Source: Amycolatopsis camponoti
GTDB taxonomy: Bacteria > Actinomycetota > Actinomycetes > Mycobacteriales > Pseudonocardiaceae
Length of the DNA: 64,000 nucleotides
Direction of reading: 5' to 3'
Assembly (NCBI RefSeq): GCF_902497555.1
Contig: NZ_CABVGP010000001.1
Span: forward strand, 1,654,501 to 1,718,500
Position 1 is the stretch's first letter; every line of letters starts with the position of its first letter. A program made the translations under genes and the position numbers. This document shows positions 9,022 through 17,251 of the stretch, piece after piece. Under the pieces are notes generated by a model, which worked only from the letters and a program-made list of their open reading frames with translations, did no database searches and was not told the origin of the DNA.

Positions 9022-9738
9022 TCAGTTCAAGCTGGCCGGCTTGCCGAGGTCGGTGAGCTCGCCGGGGGGCAGCGGCACCGCGCCCAGTGTGTCGAGGAAC
9101 CCCGCCTCCCGGATCAGGAGCCGGCAGGCGATGCGGAGCCTGCGCAGCGGGTGGCGTTCCTCCAGCAGGCGCTGGCGGTCTTCCAGTGGCAGCAGGCAGT
9201 CCGCGGCCAGCTGGTACGCGAGCTCGGCCAGTTCGGTGTCCGCCTCCGGGGCGTTCCAGTCGTCGCTGCGCCACGCCGTTTCGCAGTAGCGGCGGTGCGC
9301 CGTGCGGGCTACCACCGCGAGGCGTTCGGCCATGTCGCCGGCCGGCGCCACCGGGTCGTCGTCGACCCATTCCACCGACGCGATCATGTAGGGCGCCGAC
9401 ACGCAGTCGAGGTCCGTCAGGCGGAAGCGGCGCTGGGCCTGCGTCACGACGTCGAACCGGCCGTCCGGTAGGCGCTTCGCCTCGCGCAGCACCGTGCTGC
9501 AGCCGATTTCGTACAGCTGGTCCAGACCACGGACCTCGCGGGTCAGGGAGGACCGCAGGGCCACCACGCCGAACTCGCGCCCCGGCACCGTGCCGCTGAC
9601 GAGGTCGGCCGTCAGCTGCCGGTAGCGCGGTTCGAAGATGTGCAGCGGCAGCTTGGTCCCCGGGAGCAGAACCGTCTGCAGCGGGAACAACGGCAGCAAG
9701 GTCGTCGTCGCGTCGCTTTCCGATTCCGGCTCTGTCAC
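9022..9738 (-). CDS. LON-substrate-binding-domain protein
   Basis: A 238-residue protein whose first half matches the N-terminal substrate-binding domain of Lon protease (LPLFPLQTVLLPGT, then FEPRYRQL), without ATPase or protease domains. Such stand-alone proteins are common in actinobacteria and their role is unclear. The start at GTG 9738 is chosen because family members begin close to LPLFPL. GTG 9747, or GTG 9783 overlapping the stop of nrtR as GTGA, would also work, and the latter would couple the two genes. The 135-base gap downstream holds a small palindrome (GGTTGT-GG-ACAACC at 8925-8938). Confidence 0.85.
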   Translation of the reverse strand: MTEPESESDATTTLLPLFPLQTVLLPGTKLPLHIFEPRYRQLTADLVSGTVPGREFGVVALRSSLTREVRGLDQLYEIGCSTVLREAKRLPDGRFDVVTQAQRRFRLTDLDCVSAPYMIASVEWVDDDPVAPAGDMAERLAVVARTAHRRYCETAWRSDDWNAPEADTELAELAYQLAADCLLPLEDRQRLLEERHPLRRLRIACRLLIREAGFLDTLGAVPLPPGELTDLGKPASLN

Positions 9739-9779
9739 GGGCTCCACGGTAAGGGGAGAACGCCTCCGCCGCAGGATGG

Positions 9780-10475
9780 TCACCGGTTCGGCGGCTTGAA
9801 CACCGCGAACGGATCGGTGATCTGCATGCCCTTGCCGGCGAAGGAGAACAACGCCGCCGGACGCCCGCCGGCGCGGCCCGGCGGGGCCGTGTGACCAGTG
9901 GGAACCAGCAGCCCGCGCCGCGAAAGCACCCGCTGCAGGTTGGTCGCCGAGACGCGGTAGCCCAGCGCCGCCGAATACAGCCCGCGCAGCGCGGAGATCG
10001 TGAACTCGTCGGGCGCGAGCGCGAACCCGAGGTTGGTGTAGGAGAGCTTCGAGCGCAGCCGGTCGCGGGCGCGCAGCACGATCGCCTCGTGGTCGAACGC
10101 CGTCCGCGGCAGCTTCGCGACGTCGTGCCACTCGGTGTCCTCGGGCACCTCGGGGTCGGCGTCGGAGGGGACCAGCGCGAGGAACGCCGTCGCGACCACG
10201 CGCGGGCCGGGGACCCGGTGCGGGCCGCTGAACACCGCGAGCTGCTCGACGTGCTCGATCCGGCGCACGTCGACCTTCTCCTTGAGCTGGCGCCGGATCG
10301 ACGTCTCGACGTCCTCGTCGGGCCGCAGCCGCCCGCCCGGCAGCGACCAGCGGCCGAGGTGCGGGTCGAGCGCGCGGCGCCACAGCAGGACCCGCAGTGT
10401 GTCCGAGCGCACTTGAAGGACCGCTCCCAAAACCTCGTGGGCCAGGGGGGCCTGGGTGTTAAGATGACTTCGCAC
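9780..10475 (-). CDS. nrtR: Nudix-related transcriptional regulator, probable repressor of nadABC
   Basis: A 231-residue protein with a Nudix domain (residues ~15-140) and a C-terminal winged-helix-like segment (~150-215), the NrtR/NdnR layout. The Nudix box is degenerate: the usual REUxEE reads RQLKEK, so effector binding rather than hydrolysis is likely. It is divergent from nadA, and homologs repress NAD synthesis genes. GTG 10475 directly abuts a 25-bp palindrome holding a perfect minus-strand TATAAT at 10489-10484. That places transcription initiation at or next to the start codon, so the mRNA is probably leaderless. Confidence 0.85.
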   Translation of the reverse strand: MRSHLNTQAPLAHEVLGAVLQVRSDTLRVLLWRRALDPHLGRWSLPGGRLRPDEDVETSIRRQLKEKVDVRRIEHVEQLAVFSGPHRVPGPRVVATAFLALVPSDADPEVPEDTEWHDVAKLPRTAFDHEAIVLRARDRLRSKLSYTNLGFALAPDEFTISALRGLYSAALGYRVSATNLQRVLSRRGLLVPTGHTAPPGRAGGRPAALFSFAGKGMQITDPFAVFKPPNR

Positions 10476-10500
10476 GGTTTTCGATTATAAGGCGAAAACC
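10476..10500. promoter_or_regulatory. NrtR operator covering divergent nrtR and nadA promoters
   Basis: GGTTTTCG (10476-10483) and CGAAAACC (10493-10500) form a perfect inverted repeat with a 9-base centre, ATTATAAGG. The centre gives TATAAT on the minus strand (nrtR) and TATAAG on the plus strand (nadA). A bound repressor would block both promoters. nadA starts 24 bases further on, with AGGAGGG as its ribosome site. Confidence 0.8.
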
Positions 10501-10523
10501 GGAGACAGGTCCAGGAGGGCCCG

Positions 10524-11537
10524 ATGACCAGCACGTTGGTTCCGGAAGGTCTCACCCCGTTCGGCGGGGTCGAGGCGAACGCGGCGTGGGCCGAGGAGGT
10601 GCGGCGCCTGGCGAAGCAGCGCGACGCGGTCCTGCTCGCGCACAACTACCAGGTCCCGGAGATCCAGGACATCGCCGACCACACGGGCGACTCCCTCGCG
10701 CTCAGCCGCATCGCGGCGAGCAGCGACGCCTCCACCATCGTCTTCTGCGGCGTGCACTTCATGGCCGAGACGGCGAAGATCCTCGCGCCGGAGAAGACCG
10801 TCCTGATCCCGGACGCGCGGGCCGGCTGCTCGCTGGCCGACTCCATCACCGGCGCCGAGCTGCGCGTCTGGAAGGCCGAGCACCCGGGCGCGGTGGTCGT
10901 CTCCTACGTCAACACCACGGCCGAGGTGAAGGCCGAGACGGACATCTGCTGCACGTCCTCGAACGCGGTCGACGTCGTCGCTTCCATCCCCGCTGACCAG
11001 GAGGTTCTCTTCCTGCCGGACCAGTTCCTCGGCGCGCACGTCAAGCGCGTGACCGGCCGGGAGAACATGCACATCTGGGCCGGGGAGTGCCACGTCCACG
11101 CCGGGATCAACGGCGCCGAGCTGGCCGAGCGCGCGGCCGAGAACCCGAGCGCGGACCTGTTCATCCACCCCGAATGCGGCTGCGCGACGTCGGCGCTCTA
11201 CCTGGCCGGCGAGGGGGCCGTGGCGCCGGAGCGGGTCAAGATCCTCTCGACCGGCGACATGGTCCACGAGGCCCGCGACACGAAGGCCAAGACCGTCCTG
11301 GTGGCCACCGAGATCGGCATGATCCACCAGCTCCGCAAGGCCGCGCCGGGTATCGACTTCCGCGCGGTGAACGACCGCGCGTCCTGCCGGTACATGAAGA
11401 TGATCACGCCCGCGGCGCTGCTGCGCTGCCTGCGTGACGGTCTCGACGAGGTCCACGTCGACCTCGAAACCGCGGCCCGCGCCAAGGCGTCGGTGCAGCG
11501 GATGATCGAGATCGGGCAGCCTGGCGGCGGCGAATGA
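10524..11537 (+). CDS. nadA: Quinolinate synthase A
   Basis: Condenses iminoaspartate with dihydroxyacetone phosphate to quinolinate using a [4Fe-4S] cluster. The 337-residue protein shows the family's [15 protein letters not shown] segment near residue 38 and the cluster cysteine segment HPECGC near 216. The ATG at 10524 has a strong AGGAGGG site. It is the first gene of nadA-nadB-nadC, controlled from the operator at 10476-10500. Its stop overlaps an ATG (ATGA at 11534) that is the natural start for nadB apart from a one-base frame problem. Confidence 0.97.
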   Translation: MTSTLVPEGLTPFGGVEANAAWAEEVRRLAKQRDAVLLAHNYQVPEIQDIADHTGDSLALSRIAASSDASTIVFCGVHFMAETAKILAPEKTVLIPDARAGCSLADSITGAELRVWKAEHPGAVVVSYVNTTAEVKAETDICCTSSNAVDVVASIPADQEVLFLPDQFLGAHVKRVTGRENMHIWAGECHVHAGINGAELAERAAENPSADLFIHPECGCATSALYLAGEGAVAPERVKILSTGDMVHEARDTKAKTVLVATEIGMIHQLRKAAPGIDFRAVNDRASCRYMKMITPAALLRCLRDGLDEVHVDLETAARAKASVQRMIEIGQPGGGE

Positions 11538-11544
11538 CCACCCC

Positions 11545-11569
11545 GGTTAATGATTCACAGGCGAAAACC
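11545..11569. promoter_or_regulatory. Second NrtR-like site at the nadA-nadB junction
   Basis: GGTTAATG-ATTCACAGG-CGAAAACC aligns with the nadA operator at 19 of 25 positions, and the right 11 bases AGGCGAAAACC are identical. The left half-site keeps only GGTT...G. It lies just after the nadA stop, in the region encoding the presumed NadB N-terminus. Confidence 0.5.
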
Positions 11570-11598
11570 CGGTCTGGGAAGCTCGCGCGGACCTCGTC

Positions 11599-13176
11599 GT
11601 GATCGGCAGCGGTGTCGCGGGGCTGACCGCGGCGTTGCGCGCGCAGGCCCTCGGGCTGCACGTCCTGGTGATCACCAAGGCGGCGGTCGAGGACGGCAAC
11701 ACGCGCTGGGCCCAGGGCGGTGTCGCCGTGGTGCTGGCCGAGGAGCACGACCTCGACGATTCGGTCGCGAAGCACGCGGAGGACACCTTCACCGCGGGGG
11801 CCGGGCTGGTCGACGAGGCCGCCGCCCGCTCGATCCTCGACGGCGGCCCGGCCGCGGTCGCCCGGCTGCGGGCCGACGGCGCCACGTTCGACTCCGCGGG
11901 TGACGGCCTGCTGGCCCGGACCCGCGAGGGCGGGCACAGCGCGTTCCGCGTCATCCACGCGGGCGGCGACGCCACCGGTGCCGAGGTCGAGCGCGCCCTG
12001 GTCGCGCAGGCCGGGCAGGCGCGGGTGCCGGTGCTGGAGCACCACATCGCCGTCGACGCACTGCGCACGCCGGGCGGGCGGGTCGCGGGCGTCACCGTGC
12101 TCGACCGGAACGGCGTCCCCGGCGTCGTCCGCGCGCCGGCCGTGCTGCTGGCCAGCGGCGGGATCGGGCAGCTCTACCAGGCGACGTCGAACCCGGAGAT
12201 CGCCACCGGCGACGGGCTCGCGCTCGCACTGCGGGCGGGGGCGACCGTGGCGGACATCGAGTTCGTCCAGTTCCACCCGACCGTCCTGTACACCCCGGGC
12301 GCGCGGGGACGCTGCCCGCTGGTCACCGAGGCTGTCCGCGGCGAGGGCGCGACGCTGGTCGACGGCGCGGGGCAGCCGGTCATGGCGGGCGTGCACCCGC
12401 TCGGCGACCTGGCTCCCCGCGACGTCGTCTCGGCGGCGATCACGAGGCGGATGGGCCTGGCGCCTGGCGGGGTCGACGACCACGTCTTCCTCGACGCGAC
12501 CGGGATCGCCGGGTTCGCCCAGCGGTTCCCGACGGTGTTCGCGGCGTGCGCGGCGCTGGGGCTCGACCCGGCGTCGGACCCGATCCCGGTGACGCCCGCG
12601 GCGCACTTCTCGTGCGGTGGCGTGGTGACCACTGTGGACGGACGCTCGTCGGTGCCCGGGCTGTACGCCGCGGGCGAAGTCGCGCGGACCGGGTTGCACG
12701 GCGCGAACCGCTTGGCGTCCAACAGCTTGCTCGAAGGCCTGGTCGTCGGGCAGCGCGTCGCCGAGGCCGTCGCGGCGGACCTCGCGGCCGGGCTGCTGGC
12801 CGACCCCTCGCGGGGGCGGTTGCCTTCGTGGACGACCGCGCCGGCCGCGTCGCGGGACTCGCTGCAGCGCGTGATGAGCCGGTACGCCGCGATCGGCCGG
12901 GACGCCGACGGCCTGGCGGCGGCGGTTTCCGTGCTCGACCTGTCGGCACAGGACAGTCCCTTGTGGACGCACGCCGCGGTCGAGGACGCGGCGCTGACGG
13001 TGGTGGCGCAGGCGTTGCTCGCCGCGGCCGTCCGGCGCACCGAGTCGCGCGGCTGCCACGTGCGGACCGACTTCCCCTCGCTCGACGACGGCTGGCGGCG
13101 CAGCCAGCTCATCCGGCTCAGCCCGTCCGGTCAGCCGGTGCTGGCCGACCCGATCCCCCTGGAGGGCGTGGCATGA
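11599..13176 (+). CDS. nadB: L-aspartate oxidase (5' end disturbed by an apparent one-base loss)
   Basis: FAD enzyme that oxidises L-aspartate to iminoaspartate for NadA. The open frame from GTG 11599 encodes 525 residues, starting at VIGSGVAGL and so cutting off the first strand of the FAD fold. In the same frame upstream, 11572-11598 reads VWEARADLV, as expected for NadB, but it contains no start codon. ATG 11534, overlapping the nadA stop, is one frame off. Adding one C to the CCC run at 11568-11570 would join [12 protein letters not shown] to PVWEARADLVV. The true start is therefore probably 11534. Downstream motifs (GLHGANRLASNSL) are intact. Confidence 0.92.
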   Translation: MIGSGVAGLTAALRAQALGLHVLVITKAAVEDGNTRWAQGGVAVVLAEEHDLDDSVAKHAEDTFTAGAGLVDEAAARSILDGGPAAVARLRADGATFDSAGDGLLARTREGGHSAFRVIHAGGDATGAEVERALVAQAGQARVPVLEHHIAVDALRTPGGRVAGVTVLDRNGVPGVVRAPAVLLASGGIGQLYQATSNPEIATGDGLALALRAGATVADIEFVQFHPTVLYTPGARGRCPLVTEAVRGEGATLVDGAGQPVMAGVHPLGDLAPRDVVSAAITRRMGLAPGGVDDHVFLDATGIAGFAQRFPTVFAACAALGLDPASDPIPVTPAAHFSCGGVVTTVDGRSSVPGLYAAGEVARTGLHGANRLASNSLLEGLVVGQRVAEAVAADLAAGLLADPSRGRLPSWTTAPAASRDSLQRVMSRYAAIGRDADGLAAAVSVLDLSAQDSPLWTHAAVEDAALTVVAQALLAAAVRRTESRGCHVRTDFPSLDDGWRRSQLIRLSPSGQPVLADPIPLEGVA

Positions 13177-14066
13177 CTTTCCCGATCTCCGAACCGGTCC
13201 TGAAGCTGATCGCCGCTTCCGGCCTCGACGTCGAGGACGTGACGCGGGTGGTTTCCACGGCGCTGGGCGAGGACCTGCGGTACGGGCCGGACGCGACGAC
13301 GGCGTCGACGGTGCCCGCCGAAGCGATCGCGGTGGCCGAGCTGACCCCGCGCGCCGACGGCGTCGTGGCCGGGCTGCCGGTCGCGCTGGCCGTGTTCGAC
13401 ATGGTGCTGGGCTCTTCGTACGAGGTGCTGGCCGGGCGCGAGGACGGCGACCGGTTGGTCGCGGGGGAGCCCGCGCTGGTGCTGCGCGGTCCCGTGCGCG
13501 GGCTGCTCACGGCCGAGCGCACGGCGCTGAACCTGCTGTGCCACCTCTCCGGCGTCGCGACCGCGACCGCCGCCTGGGTGTCCGAAGTGGACGGTACCGG
13601 CTGCGCGATCCGCGACTCCCGCAAGACGTTGCCGGGGCTGCGGTTGCTGCAGAAGTACGCCGTCCGGTGCGGCGGCGGGGTCAACCACCGGCTCGGGCTG
13701 GGCGACGCGGTCCTGATCAAGGACAACCACGTCGTCGCCGCGGGTTCGGTGACCGCGGCGCTCGCCGCCGCCCGGGCGCACGCGCCGGAGCTGGCGTGCG
13801 AGGTGGAGGTCGATACGCTCGCCCAGCTGGAGGAGGCGCTGGCCGCGGCGGCGGACGAGGTGCTGCTGGACAACTTCACGCCGGAGCAGTGCCGGCAGGC
13901 GGTGGCGCGCCGCGACGACGTTTCCCCGAAGACGCGGCTGGAATCCTCTGGTGGCCTCACCCTCGACCGTGGTAAGGCCTACGCCGAGTCCGGTGTGGAC
14001 TATCTTTCGGTGGGCGGGCTGACCCACTCTTCCCCGGCGCTGGATCTGGGCATGGACCTTCGCTGA
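13173..14066 (+). CDS. nadC: Nicotinate-nucleotide pyrophosphorylase (carboxylating)
   Basis: Transfers the phosphoribosyl group from PRPP to quinolinate with decarboxylation, giving nicotinate mononucleotide. The 297-residue protein has the conserved RDSRKTLPGLR segment near residue 144 and KDNH near 182. ATG 13173 overlaps the nadB stop (ATGA). It is the last gene of the operon and is followed by an intrinsic terminator. Confidence 0.97.
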   Translation: MTFPISEPVLKLIAASGLDVEDVTRVVSTALGEDLRYGPDATTASTVPAEAIAVAELTPRADGVVAGLPVALAVFDMVLGSSYEVLAGREDGDRLVAGEPALVLRGPVRGLLTAERTALNLLCHLSGVATATAAWVSEVDGTGCAIRDSRKTLPGLRLLQKYAVRCGGGVNHRLGLGDAVLIKDNHVVAAGSVTAALAAARAHAPELACEVEVDTLAQLEEALAAAADEVLLDNFTPEQCRQAVARRDDVSPKTRLESSGGLTLDRGKAYAESGVDYLSVGGLTHSSPALDLGMDLR

Positions 14067-14087
14067 ACGGTGTTTCGCGCGTAGACT

Positions 14088-14125
14088 GACGGTGGCGGAA
14101 GTCCTTTTCCGCCACCGTCTTTCGT
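14088..14125 (+). terminator. Intrinsic terminator of nadABC
   Basis: GACGGTGGCGGAA at 14088-14100 pairs perfectly with TTCCGCCACCGTC at 14107-14119 over a 6-base loop and is followed by TTTCGTT. This is the best classical terminator in the window. Confidence 0.85.
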
Positions 14126-14137
14126 TCGGGGGTTGGG

Positions 14138-15313
14138 GTGCGGTTACCGGCGGTGCTCGCGGTGGCGGGTCTCGTGGCGCTGGGGTTGCCCGCGTCCGCC
14201 GTCGCCGCTCCCGAAGGGCAGTGCGCCAACCCTTCCGGCACGTACACCGGCGAAGTCCCGTGGGGGCAGCGCCTGGTCGACCCGGCGCGGCTCTGGCCGC
14301 TGACCCGCGGCGCCGGCCAGCTGGTGGCCGTGATCGGCACGGGCGTCGACGGGCAGAACGCGCAGTTCGCGCCCGGCCAGCTCGAAGGCGGAAACGGCAC
14401 CGAGCGCTCGGACTGCGACGGCCGCGGCACGATCGCGGCTGGGATCGTCGGCGCGCAACCGGACGCGTCGACGACGTTCGCCGGCGTCGCGCCCGGCGCG
14501 CACCTGCTGCCGATCCGGTACACCGAAGGCTCGGGCTCGTCGGCGGCCGACGGCGGCGGGGGAGACCCGGGCGCGCTGGCCGACGCGATCGACACGGCGG
14601 TGGACCGGCAGGCGAGCGTGGTCCTGATCGCGGTGCCCGCGGCGTTCGACAGCCCGACGTTGTCCGGCGCGGTCGCGCGGGCGCGTTCTGCCGGCGCAGT
14701 CGTCGTTTCGGCGGCGTCGGCGACCCAGCAGGGCGCGCGGTCGTACCCGACGGCGACGCCCGGGGTGCTGTCCGTCGGGTCGGTGAACCCCGCGGGCGAG
14801 CCGGTGCAGACGGAAGCGGGGGACTACGTCGGCGTTGCGGCACCGGGAGCGGAGCTGGTCAGCACGTCGGCGGGAGCGGGTGGCGCGGTGGCGCACCGCT
14901 GGCCGGTGACGGACCCGGGACTGGCGGCGGCGTACGTCGCCGGCGTCGCGGCGCTGGTCCGGGCGTACCACCCGGACCTGACCGGCGACCAGGTCGTCAC
15001 CCGGCTCGAGCTGACGGCGCACCGCGCCTCCTCGGGGCGCCACGACGCGCGGCTGGGCTGGGGAGTGCTGGACGCGTACGCGGCGGTGTCCTCGACGTTG
15101 CCGGCCGACGTCCCGCCCCCGGGCGCGGTTCCCGCGTCGGGGTCGGCCCCGGCGGTGGTCCCGGCGGCGGCACCCGCGCGTCCGACGTCCGATGTCGCGG
15201 CGGGCACGATCGCCCTGGCCGGCGTGGCCCTCGCGGCCGCGGCGGGAGTGGCGATGGCGGCGGTCCGCCGGGCCCGGCGCCGTGGTTGGCGCCCGTCCCG
15301 CTTCACGCCGTAA
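14138..15313 (+). CDS. mycP: Mycosin-like membrane subtilase with lost catalytic residues
   Basis: A 391-residue protein with the full mycosin layout of type VII secretion: signal peptide (1-23), subtilase domain (~35-330), Pro/Ala-rich linker and one C-terminal membrane helix (~352-375) with a basic tail. Every active-site position is changed. DTG reads GTG (VAVIGTGV), GHGT reads GRGT (CDGRGTIAAGI), GTSxAAP reads DPGLAAA, and the oxyanion AGN segment reads ASA. The fold-defining segments (AAYVAGVAALVR) remain. It is probably a structural, non-proteolytic MycP. GTG 14138 is the start. The frame is intact, which argues against a simple pseudogene. Confidence 0.85.
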   Translation: MRLPAVLAVAGLVALGLPASAVAAPEGQCANPSGTYTGEVPWGQRLVDPARLWPLTRGAGQLVAVIGTGVDGQNAQFAPGQLEGGNGTERSDCDGRGTIAAGIVGAQPDASTTFAGVAPGAHLLPIRYTEGSGSSAADGGGGDPGALADAIDTAVDRQASVVLIAVPAAFDSPTLSGAVARARSAGAVVVSAASATQQGARSYPTATPGVLSVGSVNPAGEPVQTEAGDYVGVAAPGAELVSTSAGAGGAVAHRWPVTDPGLAAAYVAGVAALVRAYHPDLTGDQVVTRLELTAHRASSGRHDARLGWGVLDAYAAVSSTLPADVPPPGAVPASGSAPAVVPAAAPARPTSDVAAGTIALAGVALAAAAGVAMAAVRRARRRGWRPSRFTP

Positions 15314-15315
15314 CC

Positions 15316-15522
15316 CGTGTCGACCTCGCAATCACGAGTGATGCCCCTTCAATCACGCGAGATGCCCGCTCAATCACACGTGATGCCCGTTCGGTCACAC
15401 GAGTCCGGTGTGCCTGAAGGGTCGGTTCGCCGGACTCGTGTGATCAAAGGGGCATCTCGCGTGATTAGACGGGCATCACGCGTGATTGGAGGGGCATCAC
15501 GTGTGATTGGAGGGTCGACACG
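15316..15522. repeat. Large inverted repeat with 93-bp arms built of 21-bp units
   Basis: Arms 15316-15408 and 15430-15522 are equal in length, separated by 21 bases. Each arm starts or ends with CGTGTCGAC/GTCGACACG and carries three 21-bp units (15330, 15351, 15372 on the left) of the form AATCACGCGTGAT followed by GCCC and a few variable bases, plus a partial unit ending in GAGTCCGG. ATCACGCGTGAT is itself a palindrome. It fills the gap between two convergent genes, so it may act as a bidirectional terminator or a protein-binding array. Confidence 0.85.
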
Positions 15523-15523
15523 G

Positions 15524-15889
15524 TCAGGCGGGGACGGGGCGGGTTGAGCCGATGATCGCCACCGCGTGGCTGGCCCTGGCCACGTGGATCGTGAAGTCCG
15601 CGCCCTCGCGGGAGAACCTCGCGATCAGCTCGCGCGGGGTGCTGCGGTCGTGGGCCTGCCAGCCGCGCTGCTCCAAGGTGGGGATCACCTCGGTGAGGCG
15701 GCGTTCCGGCTCGCCCGGGTGCTCCAGGCGGACGCCGTACTGCCAGCAGAAGAGCTTGCCCGGCTGAGTGGGGTCGCAGTCCAGCTCGCCGTTCACCGTC
15801 GGGGCCGCCGACGGGCCGAACACCGCCGCGACGCCGTCGATCACGTCCGTCAGCTCGCTCGCCAAGAGGTCCAGGTCCGGAGTGGTCAT
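15524..15889 (-). CDS. Small protein translated with the T7SS-linked hydrolase
   Basis: A 121-residue protein of unknown family with no signal peptide or membrane helix; two cysteines lie in the middle (LDCDP...FCWQYG). ATG 15889 overlaps the stop of the upstream hydrolase gene (ATGA), so the two are translationally coupled. This placement fits a cognate partner or immunity protein, but no homology supports that. The stop lies one base from the inverted repeat at 15316-15522. Confidence 0.75.
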   Translation of the reverse strand: MTTPDLDLLASELTDVIDGVAAVFGPSAAPTVNGELDCDPTQPGKLFCWQYGVRLEHPGEPERRLTEVIPTLEQRGWQAHDRSTPRELIARFSREGADFTIHVARASHAVAIIGSTRPVPA

Positions 15890-17226
15890 CGCAGCACACC
15901 CCCGTCGTTGAGGAACTCGACGCCGTTCTCGAGGATGCCACGCGGGTCGAAGCTGCCGTTCGGCGTGGTGGGCCCGGACGTGAGCACGCGGTACATGTTC
16001 GTCCACGACTCCGAACCCGGCTTCAGCACGTCACTGTGCGAGGACAGGCCCCACAGCTGCGACCCGTCGGCGGCCCGGCCCGTCTCCAGCTCCGTGACGC
16101 CGGGGAACGTGTCCGGGTCCGCGCCGTGGCCGATGCCGGTCCACTCCAGGCCCCACGCGTTGCCCTGGGCGAGCTCGATCGGGTCGAGCGGCGCGGTCAT
16201 CGAGAACCGCTGGACGCCCGCCTGGCTCGGCGGCAGGTCCGCGGGCGACCAGACGCCGTGGCCCATGCCCGCCGACTCGACGTGCAGGACGCGGTCGACG
16301 TCGAGACCCTGCGTCTCGGCCAGCCCGACCGTCGCGCCGCCGTAGCTGTGCCCGATCGCGGTCAGCGTGACGTCGGAACCGGCGTGGCTCGAGATCTCGC
16401 CGCGCAGGTCGTCGGTGAAGTGTTTGAGGTCCGGCGCCATCGTCTGCGCATAGCTCGCGTCCGGGCCCTGCACCACCGGGTTCTGCGGGAAGACGCCGTC
16501 GGCCCAGACGACCATCGCCGTGCGCCCGGTCGGGTCCGCGGCCACCAGGCTGCGCCCGAGGCCCGCGTAGGCGTCGAAGTTCGACATCTGCGTGTTGACG
16601 CCGGGGACGAACAGCCCGACGTTGCGCGTCCCCGGCTCGATGTGCCCGACCAGCTCGACGATCCGGCCGTTGCCCGACGGGTCGAACTTCAGGATCTGCC
16701 GGTTGTTCGCGAGGATGTCCTCGTACAGCTTGATCCGCGCCCGCGACCGCGCGATTTCGTCGGCGTCGGTGAGTGCCGCGAGCTTCGACCGCTCGGCCGT
16801 CAGCGCGTCGGCGACCTTCGTGTGGTTGGCGGCGATCGCCCGCGCCCACGCGCCGGTGTCGGCCGAACCGCCGATGCCCGCCGGGTTTCCGGCGGCCGGC
16901 AAGGGATCCTCGGGCAGCAGGGCACGGTACATCGCCGCGACCTGCGCGTCGGCCCGCCGGTACCCGGCCGCCGACTCGGTCAGTCCACTTTGGATCGTCC
17001 GGAGCCGGGACACGCTCGAATCGAGCTTCGACCCCAGCTCTTTCATGGTCTTCTCGAACGTCTTGGCCGCGGCCGCGGACGCATCGACCCGGCCGAAGGC
17101 GGTGGCGGGCACCTTCTCGCCCGCCACGGCCGTCTGCGCGGTGTGCAAAGCCCCGGCCCGCGAGCCGGACTCCCCGGCCACGGTGTCGAGGCGGGCCGGG
17201 GCAACGCGGTAGCCGGCAGCCGTCAC
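15886..17226 (-). CDS. EspC-like N-terminus plus alpha/beta hydrolase (DUF1023-type), probable T7SS substrate
   Basis: A 446-residue protein. Residues ~1-110 are predicted helical and EspC/WXG100-like, ending in YRRAD, which matches the YxxxD/E export signal. Residues ~180-440 are an alpha/beta hydrolase with the nucleophile elbow GHSYGG near residue 297. Actinobacterial DUF1023 hydrolases often sit in such operons, and their substrates are unknown. It is preceded on this strand by the PPE-like and WXG100-like genes and overlaps the small gene downstream. Export by the adjacent ESX-like system is inference. Confidence 0.82.
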   Translation of the reverse strand: MTAAGYRVAPARLDTVAGESGSRAGALHTAQTAVAGEKVPATAFGRVDASAAAAKTFEKTMKELGSKLDSSVSRLRTIQSGLTESAAGYRRADAQVAAMYRALLPEDPLPAAGNPAGIGGSADTGAWARAIAANHTKVADALTAERSKLAALTDADEIARSRARIKLYEDILANNRQILKFDPSGNGRIVELVGHIEPGTRNVGLFVPGVNTQMSNFDAYAGLGRSLVAADPTGRTAMVVWADGVFPQNPVVQGPDASYAQTMAPDLKHFTDDLRGEISSHAGSDVTLTAIGHSYGGATVGLAETQGLDVDRVLHVESAGMGHGVWSPADLPPSQAGVQRFSMTAPLDPIELAQGNAWGLEWTGIGHGADPDTFPGVTELETGRAADGSQLWGLSSHSDVLKPGSESWTNMYRVLTSGPTTPNGSFDPRGILENGVEFLNDGGVLR

Positions 17227-17251
17227 GGCCCGCCTCCAATCGTAGAGTGGC

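Noticed and set aside
11534..11601. Programmed -1 frameshifting in nadB
   Set aside because: The sequence GCG AAA ACC CGG is not a good slippery heptamer and no downstream RNA structure is evident. A missing base is simpler.
15317..15547. Small plus-strand gene made of Ser/Arg/Val repeats
   Set aside because: It is only a translation of the 21-bp inverted repeat and has no ribosome site.
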